A stretch of DNA of 64,000 bases, taken from assembly GCF_003427025.1 (NCBI RefSeq), contig NZ_QVAI01000004.1, positions 458,085 through 522,084 on the forward strand, given 5' to 3'. A program made the translations under genes and the position numbers. The notes under the pieces were generated by a model. It had not been told where the DNA came from and searched no databases. It saw nothing but the letters and a program-made list of their open reading frames with translations. This DNA is from Jiangella endophytica. GTDB taxonomy: Bacteria; Actinomycetota; Actinomycetes; Jiangellales; Jiangellaceae. This document shows positions 16,758 to 25,192 of the stretch, one piece after another. The stretch's first letter is position 1. Each line of letters opens with the position of its first letter.

Positions 16758-18262
16758 CGGGTCTCCCCTTCGGAGTCGGGCGCGTAGCGCCGATGGAGAT
16801 GGGACAGGTAGGCGTCGGCGCCGAGGTCGGCGCCGGTGGCGCGGGGCACCAGCTCGGCGAGGGTGTACGTGCGGCCGGGCGCATGCACGTGGCGGCGCAG
16901 CCAGCCGAGCATCGGGCCGAACGTCCCGGTGCCGGCATCGGCGTCGATGTCCACGCCGTCGCGGCGCATCGCCTCGGCCAGCTGGGCCGACACCAGATTG
17001 CCGATGACGTAGCTGGTGAACAGCCCCATCCACCGGTGGCACCAGTGCGGGTCCTGCAGGGCGCCGTCGCGGTCGGACGCGGGCGCGGCGCCGAAGTACT
17101 CGGCGCTGCGGGCGTTCCACAGCTCCGGCACGTCGGCGACGTCCAGCGTGCCGGACAGCAGTGAGGTCTCGATCTCCCAGCGCAGCAGGATGTGCAGGTT
17201 GAAGGTCAGCTCGTCGGTGGCGATGCGGATGACGCTGGTCGGCCGGGCCACCAGCGCCTCGTGCAGCGACTCGGGCGTCACCGCGTCGGGATGATCGCCC
17301 AGGTACGGCACCAGCACCCGGTGGGCGAAGCGCGCGAACTGCGGCGTCCGGCCGACGATGTTCTCCCAGAACTTCGCCTGCGACTCGTGCAGCCACGGCA
17401 TGACCCCGCGCGCGGCCGAGGTGCCCCACAGCTCCGGCGCGATGCCCTGCTCGTAGAGCGCGTGCCCGATCTCGTGGACGGCGCTGGTGAGGATCTCGTC
17501 GAACGGGACGTCGTCGCGCAGGGTGAAGCGGACGTCGTTGGCGCCCGACGGGCTGGTGAACGGGTGCGGCGACACCGCGAGACCGCCGCGGTTCCAGTCG
17601 TAGCCGATCCGCTCGGTGAGGTCGCGGACGAACGCGAACGTGGTCCGGCGGTCGAGGTCGGGGAAGCGCACCGGCGCCCGGCCGGCATAGCGCGCCTGCC
17701 GCTGTGCGTTGAGCCGCAGGACCGGCTCGCGCAGACCGTTCAGCAGCCGGTCGGTCGCGGCGTAGGACAGGCCGGGCTCGTAGGTGGACAGCAGCGCGTC
17801 CATCGGGTGGTCGGTGTAGCCGATGGAGTCGGCCATCCGCAGGTTGATGTCGAGCAGCCGGCGCAGCCAAGGCGCGAAGTCGGCCCACCGGCCGGCCGCG
17901 CGAGCGTCACGCCAGGCCGGGAACGCCTCGGCGGCCACCACCTGGAAGTCGGCCAGCGCCTCGACCGGCCGCTGCCGGGCCGCCTCGTGGTCGCGGCGCG
18001 CCGTCCGCGCGATGGCCCAGGCGGCGAAGTCCTCCTCCGGGTCCGGCGCGAGCCGCTCGACGGCCGCGACCAGTGCGTCCAGTCGCGGGTCGGCGATCCG
18101 GGCCCTCAGCTGCCGCTCCATCAGCCCGATCTGGCGGGCGCGGTCGGCGGTGGCGGCGTCGGGCAGCGCGGTCTGCTGGTCGTAGCGGAGGTGGTCGAAG
18201 ATCCGGCGGTAGTCCTCGGTCTCGGCGAGGTAGTCACGCAGGTCGGCGATCGGGGGTGCCAC
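16754..18262 (-). CDS. M32-family metallocarboxypeptidase (Taq type)
   Basis: The 502-residue protein has the M32 zinc motif HEIGH (263-267), the HESQ third-ligand motif with Glu293, and the family patterns DLDRRTTFAFVRDLTERIG and PHWCHRWMGLF. Length is normal for cytoplasmic carboxypeptidase Taq, which removes C-terminal amino acids. It is 29 bp downstream of the GntR gene and overlaps the AstE/AspA-like gene by 4 bp, so it is part of one operon. Cleaving a peptide-like intermediate imported by the divergent Pot-type transporter is plausible but inferred. Confidence 0.9.
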   Translation of the reverse strand: MAPPIADLRDYLAETEDYRRIFDHLRYDQQTALPDAATADRARQIGLMERQLRARIADPRLDALVAAVERLAPDPEEDFAAWAIARTARRDHEAARQRPVEALADFQVVAAEAFPAWRDARAAGRWADFAPWLRRLLDINLRMADSIGYTDHPMDALLSTYEPGLSYAATDRLLNGLREPVLRLNAQRQARYAGRAPVRFPDLDRRTTFAFVRDLTERIGYDWNRGGLAVSPHPFTSPSGANDVRFTLRDDVPFDEILTSAVHEIGHALYEQGIAPELWGTSAARGVMPWLHESQAKFWENIVGRTPQFARFAHRVLVPYLGDHPDAVTPESLHEALVARPTSVIRIATDELTFNLHILLRWEIETSLLSGTLDVADVPELWNARSAEYFGAAPASDRDGALQDPHWCHRWMGLFTSYVIGNLVSAQLAEAMRRDGVDIDADAGTGTFGPMLGWLRRHVHAPGRTYTLAELVPRATGADLGADAYLSHLHRRYAPDSEGETR

Positions 18263-18291
18263 GTGCGTCCTCCTGGTTCTGCGGTCGTGGG

Positions 18292-18999
18292 TCAGGCGGG
18301 ACGGTGCCCGGCGGCGGCCTCGTCGGTGCCGGCGACGCGCTGCCGGAAGTACTCCAGGACCTGGTCACCGGTCTGGTAGAGGAACGCGCTGACCAGACCG
18401 GCCACGGCGCCGGCGTTGCCGTTGCGCACGGCGGTGGTGGCCTGGCGGTAGAAGACGTTGTTCAGCGCGACGTGCTCGGGGTCGTCGCGCAGCCCGTGCG
18501 GGACCGACGAGATGCGGGCGCGCAGCTGGCGGACCAGGTCCAGCGCCGTGCGGTTGCCGGACGCGTCGTAGAGGATCTCCCGCCACTGCCACGCGGTCTG
18601 GAACATCAGCTCCCACTCACCGCTGGCCGAGAGCGCGAGCACCTGGTCCAGCAGGTCCTCCATCCGCGCCACCTCGGCCGGGCCGAGGCGCGGGACGGCC
18701 GCGCCGGCCATCGTCGACTCGATCAGCGCGCGCAGGGCGTACACCTCGCGAACGGTCTGCCGCGACATGCCGCTGGACACCGCGCCGACGTTCGGCACGT
18801 GCCGGACCAGCCCGCGGCCGGCCAGGATGCGCAGCGCCTCGCGGACCGGCGCCCGGCTGACCTCCAGTTCCCTGGCGATCTCCAGCTCACGGATGCGGGC
18901 GCCCTCGGGGAACCGGCCGTCGATGATGGCCCGCTCGATCCAGTCGGCCACGGTCTCGGGCAGGGTCGATGACTCCGTCACGGCGTCGGTTGCGGCCAT
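18292..18999 (-). CDS. GntR-family (FCD-type) transcriptional regulator
   Basis: The 235-residue protein has an N-terminal GntR winged helix (DWIERAIIDGRFPEGARIRE, SRAPVREALRILAGRGLV) and an all-helical FCD ligand domain in the C-terminal half. Start ATG at 18999 follows AGGA. The palindrome ATTGTCGACAAT lies 27 bp upstream of its own start and a one-mismatch copy sits in front of the divergent transport operon. It therefore probably represses both until a ligand binds. The ligand is likely the compound taken up by the Pot-type transporter or an intermediate of it (inference). Confidence 0.9.
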   Translation of the reverse strand: MAATDAVTESSTLPETVADWIERAIIDGRFPEGARIRELEIARELEVSRAPVREALRILAGRGLVRHVPNVGAVSSGMSRQTVREVYALRALIESTMAGAAVPRLGPAEVARMEDLLDQVLALSASGEWELMFQTAWQWREILYDASGNRTALDLVRQLRARISSVPHGLRDDPEHVALNNVFYRQATTAVRNGNAGAVAGLVSAFLYQTGDQVLEYFRQRVAGTDEAAAGHRPA

Positions 19000-19330
19000 C
19001 TCTCGTTCCTGTCTCGTGGGAATTGATTGTCGACAATAGAGCCGGGTTGTCGCCGACGCAACACCCCGCGGACCCCGACTCGGCCCCGCCCCGCCACGTC
19101 GACGTCCGGTTCGTAAAGTCTGCGTGACGTCATTGACAGCCCGCATGGCGTTTCCTAAGCTCAGCGCAATCGCACCGGCCGTCGGCCGCACTCGATCGCC
19201 GGCCGGCCCAGCGCGGCGCCGTCCCCTCCGACCGAGGGTCAGACCTCGCGTTCAGCCGCCTCTTCGCCTCGACGAGAGGCCACATTGAACCACTGTAGTG
19301 TCGACAATCTTCCTGATCTGGAGGTCAGGC
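19000..19330. promoter_or_regulatory. Divergent regulatory region with two GntR palindromes and a sigma-70-type promoter
   Basis: This 331-bp gap has no gene. ATTGTCGACAAT (19026-19037) lies before the GntR gene. AGTGTCGACAAT (19297-19308) lies just before the solute-binding gene. TTGACA (19133-19138) and TAAGCT (19156-19161), 17 bp apart, form a good rightward promoter. A transcript from it would carry a leader of about 160 nt, and the second palindrome would act as a downstream roadblock. Confidence 0.75.
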
Positions 19331-20404
19331 ATGGCACCCGAACTCAGTCGACGGTCGCTACTGACCATCGCCGGCGGACTCGGCGCCGGCTACCTGCTCG
19401 CCGGGTGCGGCAGCGACGACGAACCGTCGGCCACCGGGGCGTCCGGTGGCGGCGGCGAGCTCGTCGTCCGCACCTGGAGCGGCGTCTGGGAGGGCGCCGT
19501 CAACGCGATGGCGTCCGGGTTCGAGTCCGCGAGCGGCATCTCGCTGCTCAACGACCCGGGCAGCGACACCCTCACGCTGCTGGAGCAGCGCCCCGGCGAG
19601 CACGACGTCGCATGGCTCATCGGCACCGACTCCACCCGCGGCATGACCGACGGCGTCCTCGAGCCGATCGACACCAGCCGGATCGAGCGGTTCGCGCAGA
19701 TCAACACCCGGCTCTCCGACGGCATCACGCACGAGGGCCGGCTGTCCGGCGTCCCGATCAGCTACACCGCCACCGGCATCATCTACAACCGCGACCGCCT
19801 CGGCTTCGAGATCACCAGCTGGGAGGACCTGTGGCGGGACGAGCTACGCGGCCAGCTGTGCATCCAGAACGCGCCGTCGATCGGCGGGCTCTTCCTCGTC
19901 TTCACCGGCGCCCGTGTCTTCGGTTCCGGACCGGACGACTACGAGGCCGGCTGGAAGGCGATCGAGGAGCTGGCGCCGAACGTGCAGTTCCTCTTCAACA
20001 CCAGCAGCGACGGCGTCAGCAAGCTCGCCTCGGGCAGCGTGCTGGCCTGCGTCACGATCGCCGACCAGGGCGTGCCGCTGCGCGAGCAGGGCATCGAGAC
20101 GGTGATCCCCGACGAGGGCACCACCTACAGCATCCAGAGCCTCACCGTCCCGGCCGCCTCGGAGAACAAGGACGCCGCCTACGAGTTCATCAACTTCATG
20201 CTCGACCCGGACAACCAGGTCGAGTGGGCCCGCAACGGCAAGGCCGCGCCGTCGACCACCGACGTCGAGCTGCCCGACGACCTCGCCTCCGAGCTGCTGG
20301 AGACGCCCGCCGTCGCGGAGAACCTCTGGCCGATCGACTGGTACGAGTTCGGCCAGCAGATCCCGGACTGGACCACGCGCTGGCAGAGGATCTTCGGCTC
20401 GTGA
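19331..20404 (+). CDS. Pot-type ABC transporter solute-binding lipoprotein
   Basis: The 357-residue protein begins RRSLLTIAGGLGAGYLLAGC, a signal with an RR pair and a lipobox Cys, so it is probably a Tat- or Sec-exported lipoprotein. The mature part is a PotD/spermidine-putrescine-like binding fold (SYTATGIIYNRDRL, VPAASENKDAAYEFINFML). It starts the rightward operon with two permeases and an ATPase. ATG 19331 has GGAGG 6 bp upstream; the upstream in-frame GTG lies in the operator and is rejected. Members of this family bind polyamines, opines or other charged organic compounds. Substrate not determined. Confidence 0.88.
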   Translation: MAPELSRRSLLTIAGGLGAGYLLAGCGSDDEPSATGASGGGGELVVRTWSGVWEGAVNAMASGFESASGISLLNDPGSDTLTLLEQRPGEHDVAWLIGTDSTRGMTDGVLEPIDTSRIERFAQINTRLSDGITHEGRLSGVPISYTATGIIYNRDRLGFEITSWEDLWRDELRGQLCIQNAPSIGGLFLVFTGARVFGSGPDDYEAGWKAIEELAPNVQFLFNTSSDGVSKLASGSVLACVTIADQGVPLREQGIETVIPDEGTTYSIQSLTVPAASENKDAAYEFINFMLDPDNQVEWARNGKAAPSTTDVELPDDLASELLETPAVAENLWPIDWYEFGQQIPDWTTRWQRIFGS

Positions 20405-21267
20405 CCCGAGCCCGCTCCCCCGAGGACGAGGCCACGCTGGGGCGGCGCGGCAGCTGGCTGCTGGGCGGCCCGATGCTGGTGTTCGTGGTGGCCCTGTTCG
20501 GCTACCCGGCGTACCTCGTCCTGCGCACCAGCGTGGCCAGTGGCGACGGGCTGGACTCCGGCGGGTTCAGCCTGACCCACTACGTCACGTTCTTCACCGA
20601 CTCGCTGTACCTCGACGCGCTGCTGAACACGTTCGTCATCGCGGTGGTGTCGACGGCGGTCACCGCGGTGCTCGGGCTGCTGTACGCCTACGAGATCACC
20701 CGCCGGCCGGGGCTGCGCACCGTGCTGCTCCTGCTGCTGGTGCTGCCGCTGCTGGTGAACGGCGTGGTGCGGATCTACGGGCTGCAGCTGGGGATGATCT
20801 CGCTGGACCGGGTGCTGCTCGACCTCGGGCTGCGCGACACCCCGCTCGGGCTGCAGTACTCCTTCGCCGGGATCATCATCGCGCTGGTCATGTTCCAGTT
20901 CCCGTTCATGGCGCTGGCGGTCTACGCCGGGCTGTCGCGGCTGGACGTCTCACTGGTCGAGGCAGCTCAGACGCTCGGTGCGCCGCGACGTGAGGTGCTG
21001 GTCCGGGTGGTGCTGCCGCTCGCGGTGCCCGGTCTGGTGGCGGGCAGCGTGCTGACGTTCGCCGCCGCGGCGGGCACGTTCATCGTCCCCGCGATGATGG
21101 GCGGCGGCCGGGTCAACACGATCCCGCAGATGATCTACACGTCGGTCAGCCAGACCTCGCAGTGGGCCACGGCCTCGGCGTTCGCCGTCGTGCTGGTCGC
21201 CATCCTCGCGGTCTCCATCCTCTACAGCCTGCGGCGCGGCCTGCGCTCGACGGCGGGGACGAGGTGA
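20401..21267 (+). CDS. ABC transporter permease, PotB-like
   Basis: The 288-residue protein has six predicted membrane helices and the BPD permease EAA loop (EAAQTLGAPRREVLVRVVLPLAVPG, abbreviated here to its EAAQTLGA core). The GTG start overlaps the stop of the binding-protein gene by 4 bp, and its own stop overlaps the next permease. It forms the transmembrane channel with the PotC-like partner. Confidence 0.9.
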   Translation: MTRARSPEDEATLGRRGSWLLGGPMLVFVVALFGYPAYLVLRTSVASGDGLDSGGFSLTHYVTFFTDSLYLDALLNTFVIAVVSTAVTAVLGLLYAYEITRRPGLRTVLLLLLVLPLLVNGVVRIYGLQLGMISLDRVLLDLGLRDTPLGLQYSFAGIIIALVMFQFPFMALAVYAGLSRLDVSLVEAAQTLGAPRREVLVRVVLPLAVPGLVAGSVLTFAAAAGTFIVPAMMGGGRVNTIPQMIYTSVSQTSQWATASAFAVVLVAILAVSILYSLRRGLRSTAGTR

Positions 21268-22097
21268 GCGGGCGCATGCGCACATCGTCGACGCCCCGGG
21301 AGCGGACCCGCTACCCCGTCTTCGCGATCTGCTTCACGCTGCTGCTCCTGGTGCCGCTGGTGGTGGTCGTCGCGACCGCCGTCAACCCCGGCGCCTACCT
21401 CAAGTTCCCGCCGGACGGGTTCACCCTCGACTGGTTCACCACCGCGATCGAGACGCCGCGATTCCAGTCGTCGCTGCTGCTCAGCCTGCGGATCGCAGTC
21501 ATCGCGTCGGTGGTCGGGCTGGCGCTGACGATCCCGACCGCGGTCGCGATCACCCGCGGCCGGCGGCGGCTGCGGCCGTGGGTCAGCACCGCGACCGTGC
21601 TGCCGCTGATCACGCCGGACATGCTGCTGGCCCTCGGCCTGCTGATCATGCTGGTGCAGATCGGCATGGCCAGCAGCCTGATCGGGCTGGTCCTCGGTCA
21701 CGTCCTCATCGGCATGCCGCTGGCTGTCCAGGTGCTGGTGGCCGCATTGAGCGGCGTCGACGAGAACATCGAGCAGGCCGCCCAGACCCTCGGCGCCTCG
21801 CGGGCGACCGCGTTCGTCCGGGTGACGCTGCCGGCGATCCTGCCGGCCATCGGATCGGCGGCGGTGTTCCTGTTCATCTTCTCCTTCGACAACGTGTCCA
21901 TCTCGCTGTTCCTGTCCGCACCGGGCCAGACGACGCTGCCGATCACGATGTTCCAGTACCTGGAGTACAACTCCGATCCGACCGTCTCGGCGATGTCGAC
22001 GATCCTCATCGTCCTCTCACTGGTCGTCGCCGTGGTCCTGTCGCGGCTGGGTGGCCTCTCCCACCTCGCCGGCTCGCCCACCAGGAGATCGTCATGA
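21264..22097 (+). CDS. ABC transporter permease, PotC-like
   Basis: The 277-residue protein has six predicted helices and the EAA-type loop around EQAAQTLGASRATAF. GTG 21264 gives a 4-bp overlap with the previous gene; an ATG at 21275 is a possible alternative. It has the usual PotC spacing and length and is the second channel subunit of the Pot-type importer. Confidence 0.9.
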   Translation: MSGRMRTSSTPRERTRYPVFAICFTLLLLVPLVVVVATAVNPGAYLKFPPDGFTLDWFTTAIETPRFQSSLLLSLRIAVIASVVGLALTIPTAVAITRGRRRLRPWVSTATVLPLITPDMLLALGLLIMLVQIGMASSLIGLVLGHVLIGMPLAVQVLVAALSGVDENIEQAAQTLGASRATAFVRVTLPAILPAIGSAAVFLFIFSFDNVSISLFLSAPGQTTLPITMFQYLEYNSDPTVSAMSTILIVLSLVVAVVLSRLGGLSHLAGSPTRRSS

Positions 22098-23182
22098 CGT
22101 TCACCCACCACGAGTCCGGCACCGACCGCGCCCCCGCGGACTCGCCCTCGGCGTACCTGCGGCTGCGGGCCGTGACGAAGCAGTACCCGACCGGCGGCGG
22201 CGTCGCCGGCGTCGACCTCACCGTCACCAAGGGCGACATGCTGGTGCTGCTCGGCCCCTCCGGCTGCGGCAAGACGACGCTGCTGCGCACGCTCGCCGGG
22301 CTGCTGCAGCCCGACTCGGGCGCCATCGAGCTGGACGGCGAGGACCTGGTCGCGGTCCCGACGTTCAAGCGCAACATCTCGATGGTCTTCCAGACCTGGG
22401 CGCTGTTCCCGACCATGACCGTCCGCGACAACGTCGCGTTCGGGCTGAAGATGCGCCGCGTCGGCAAGCAGGAGCGGGCCGACCGGGTGGCCCGGGCGCT
22501 CGAGCTGGTCGGGCTGACGGAGTTCGCCGGCCGGCTGCCGCGGCAGCTCTCCGGCGGCCAGCAGCAGCGGGTCGCGGTGGCCCGCGCGATCGTCGTCGAG
22601 CCGCGGCTGATCCTCATGGACGAGCCGCTCTCCAGCCTCGACCACCGGATCCGGGTGCAGCTGCGGGCCCAGCTCAAGGAGCTGCAGCGCGGCCTCGGTC
22701 TCACCGGCGTCTACGTCACGCACGACCACACCGAGGCGCTGGCGCTGGGCGACCGGATCGCCGTCATGGACTCCGGGCGCATCGTCGAACTCGGCCGGCC
22801 GGTCGACGTGTTCGCCCGGCCCACCCGCCGCTACACCGCCGAGTTCCTCGGCCTCGCCAACGTCGTCGACGTCAGCACCGGCGACGGCGGCTACCGGACG
22901 TCCGGCGGGTCGCGGATCCCGGCCGAGGTGACCGCCGGCCGGTCCGACGTCGTCGCCGTCGCACTGCGGCCCGACTGCGTGCGGCTCGGCCAGACCGACG
23001 ACGGCGGCACGCCCGGCGTGGTCCGGGTGGTCGAGTACCAGCCGGGCGGCGTCCTGCACGACGTCGAGCTGCCCGGCGGCACCCGGCTGCAGGCGCTGAC
23101 GCCGGTCGGGCTCAGCTACTCGATCGACACCCCGGTCTTCGTGACACCGGAATGGAGCAAGGCCGTACCTCTGGCCGACTGA
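22094..23182 (+). CDS. ABC transporter ATPase, PotA-like
   Basis: The 362-residue ATPase has Walker A GPSGCGKTT, signature LSGGQQQRVAVARAI, Walker B LILMDEPLSSLD and H-loop THDHTEAL, plus a C-terminal TOBE-type domain (about 280-362). That is the PotA/MalK-like importer layout. ATG overlaps the permease stop by 4 bp. It energises the PotBC-like channel. Confidence 0.93.
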   Translation: MTFTHHESGTDRAPADSPSAYLRLRAVTKQYPTGGGVAGVDLTVTKGDMLVLLGPSGCGKTTLLRTLAGLLQPDSGAIELDGEDLVAVPTFKRNISMVFQTWALFPTMTVRDNVAFGLKMRRVGKQERADRVARALELVGLTEFAGRLPRQLSGGQQQRVAVARAIVVEPRLILMDEPLSSLDHRIRVQLRAQLKELQRGLGLTGVYVTHDHTEALALGDRIAVMDSGRIVELGRPVDVFARPTRRYTAEFLGLANVVDVSTGDGGYRTSGGSRIPAEVTAGRSDVVAVALRPDCVRLGQTDDGGTPGVVRVVEYQPGGVLHDVELPGGTRLQALTPVGLSYSIDTPVFVTPEWSKAVPLAD

Positions 23183-23198
23183 TGCGAAGGAGCGTTCG

Positions 23199-23966
23199 TT
23201 GCGGATCGACTTCCACACCCACATCTGGAACACCCAGCTCGACGAGGTGGACACGTTCGTCCAGAACATCACCGCGCTCGGGATCGACAAGGCCGTGGTG
23301 CTGCCCATCGCGCCGTACATGTCCAACCAGGCGGTCGCCGACCTCGTCACCAAGGCCGACGGCGCCATCGTCGGGTTCGCCTCCGTCGTCCCGTTCGCCG
23401 AGACCACCGGCATCCCGCGGGAGGACCCGGTCGAGACGCTGGCGCACGCTGTCACCGTCCTCGGCCTCAAGGGGCTCAAGCTGCACCCGCTGATCCAGGG
23501 GTTCAGCCTCGCCGACCCCGGCCTGGTCCCGGTGGTCTCCGCCGCCGGCGACCTCGGCATCCCGGTGATCTTCCACACCGGGCCGTCCAACGGGCGCGCC
23601 GGGCGGCTGGAGAACGGCCGGGTCGAGCTGCTGGACGACCTCGCCATCATGTGCCCGGGCACGGTGCTGGTCGCCGGGCACGCCAACCCGATGAGCGACG
23701 CGCTGTACCTCGCCCGCAAGCACCCGAACGTCTACCTCGAGACGTCGATCTCGTGGGCGCGGTGGGGCGCCCTGATCCCCGGCCTGGTGCGGCAGGTGGT
23801 CACCGAGGCAGGCCCGGACAAGATCCTCTACGGCAGCGACTTCTCCCTCGACCGCGACCAGCGGGTGATCGACACCGATGCCGTCTTCACCTCGTCCGGG
23901 CTGTCCGACGCCGACCTCGAGCTGGTCTTCGGCGGCAACGCCGCCCGGCTGCTGGGGCTGTCGTGA
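23199..23966 (+). CDS. Amidohydrolase-2/TatD-like metal-dependent hydrolase
   Basis: This 255-residue TIM-barrel protein has the N-terminal metal motif DFHTHIW, a Lys-His strand GLKLHPLI, a ligand His in VIFHTGPS, VLVAGHANP, and the catalytic Asp in LYGSDFS. These are features of the amidohydrolase superfamily (PF04909). It uses a TTG start at 23199, 6 bp after AAGGA, with no in-frame ATG or GTG nearby. It lies 16 bp after the ATPase and overlaps the second AstE/AspA-like gene by 4 bp. It probably hydrolyses or decarboxylates an intermediate of the imported compound; the exact reaction is unknown. Confidence 0.85.
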   Translation: MRIDFHTHIWNTQLDEVDTFVQNITALGIDKAVVLPIAPYMSNQAVADLVTKADGAIVGFASVVPFAETTGIPREDPVETLAHAVTVLGLKGLKLHPLIQGFSLADPGLVPVVSAAGDLGIPVIFHTGPSNGRAGRLENGRVELLDDLAIMCPGTVLVAGHANPMSDALYLARKHPNVYLETSISWARWGALIPGLVRQVVTEAGPDKILYGSDFSLDRDQRVIDTDAVFTSSGLSDADLELVFGGNAARLLGLS

Positions 23967-25018
23967 CCGCCGCGTTGCTGACCGGGCCGGCGCAGCTGCT
24001 CGACGTCGCGCCCGGCACTCGGCGGCTCTTCCACCTCCCCGTGGCCCGCCGAGCATCGGGCGAGGACCTGCGCATCGCCGTCCACGTCGCCCGCGGTGGG
24101 GCAGGCGACGGACCGGTGCTCGGGCTGGTGGGCGCCGTGCACGGCGACGCGATCTTCGGCTCGCACATCATCCGGCTGGCGATGGAGCGGCTCGACCTCG
24201 CCGGGCTGGCCGGCACCGTCGTCGCCGTCCCCGTCGCCAACCCGGTCGCGTTCGAGTCGGGCACCCGGACCACCGGGCAGGGCTGGAACACCGACATGAA
24301 CAACCTCAACCGGGTCTTCCCCGGCGCCGCCGACGGCTGGGTGACGCAGCAGCTGGCGGCCGCGCTGTCGGAGAACGTGCTCGGCCGGCTGGACGCCCTG
24401 ATCGACTACCACTGCGGTGCGAACACGTCGATCAACTACACGCTGGTCAGCGGCGACTCCACGCCGGAACAGAAGCGGACGTTCGACTTCAACCGGCTGA
24501 TGGGCTGCGACTTCGTCTACGTCCACGACGTCAACCCGTACTCCGGCACGATCACCGGCTACGCGGCGGAGCAGGGCGTGCTGTGCGTCGTCGCCGAGCA
24601 GGGCGGCAACGTGCTGCCCGACGGGTTCGACGAGCTGGCGCTGACCCGGATCGACAACTACCTCAAGGCGCTCGGCATGATCGACGGCGAGCCGGTGCTG
24701 CCGGACCGTCAGCTGGTCATGCGCGGCGGGCGGACGCTGCAGCGGGTGGTCCACGGCGGGCTGTTCTACCCGGCCGTCGGCGTCGAGGCGCTGTCGGCGA
24801 CCGTACCGGGCGGCACCCTCCTCGGCCGCGTCGTCGACCCGCACTCGTTCGAGGTGCTGCAGACCATCACCGCGCCGTACGAGTCGTCGGCGATCTTCCA
24901 GCTGCGGCCCGCGTTCGGCCAGGTGAACCCCGGCGACTACGCCTACATCATCGGCGACGCGACCCGGGCGGCCGAGCTGCCCCGGCTGACCGACTGGCGG
25001 TTCCCGCTACCGGCGTAG
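23963..25018 (+). CDS. Succinylglutamate desuccinylase/aspartoacylase-family hydrolase, copy 2
   Basis: The 351-residue protein is a close paralogue of the product at 15720-16757, sharing PVANPVAFESGTR-TGQGWN, DMNN-NRVFPG, DYHCG, EQGGNV and PGGTLL. Its first zinc motif is also HGDA rather than HGxE. It ends the rightward Pot-type operon, while copy 1 lies in the leftward operon. The GntR region thus controls two related hydrolases in opposite directions, perhaps acting on successive or alternative N-acyl substrates (inference). GTG start overlaps the amidohydrolase stop by 4 bp. Confidence 0.82.
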   Translation: MTAALLTGPAQLLDVAPGTRRLFHLPVARRASGEDLRIAVHVARGGAGDGPVLGLVGAVHGDAIFGSHIIRLAMERLDLAGLAGTVVAVPVANPVAFESGTRTTGQGWNTDMNNLNRVFPGAADGWVTQQLAAALSENVLGRLDALIDYHCGANTSINYTLVSGDSTPEQKRTFDFNRLMGCDFVYVHDVNPYSGTITGYAAEQGVLCVVAEQGGNVLPDGFDELALTRIDNYLKALGMIDGEPVLPDRQLVMRGGRTLQRVVHGGLFYPAVGVEALSATVPGGTLLGRVVDPHSFEVLQTITAPYESSAIFQLRPAFGQVNPGDYAYIIGDATRAAELPRLTDWRFPLPA

Positions 25019-25192
25019 CGACCGCCGCCACTCCCCGGTCAGAGTGTCCGTGTCGGGCACGTCGAACGCGCCGACGTGCTCGCCCAGCGACACCCAGTCG
25101 TCCTCGGCCGCGACCCACTGCAGCGTGACCTGCTCGCCGTCGGTGCTGAGCGTGGCGACCAGGGGCGGGCCGAACGGGTGGGCGGGGAGCAC
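25007..25192 (-). CDS. Short ORF, possible gene remnant (61 residues)
   Basis: The 61-residue frame looks protein-like rather than shadow: hydrophobic strand PPLVATLSTDG, then EQVTLQWVAAEDDWVSLGEH and GAFDVPDTDTL. The frame is open for only about 20 more codons upstream, with no better start, and no ribosome site precedes GTG 25192. It overlaps the end of the AstE/AspA-like gene by 12 bp. It may be a tiny gene or the 3' remnant of a truncated one. Function unknown. Confidence 0.35.
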   Translation of the reverse strand: MLPAHPFGPPLVATLSTDGEQVTLQWVAAEDDWVSLGEHVGAFDVPDTDTLTGEWRRSLRR

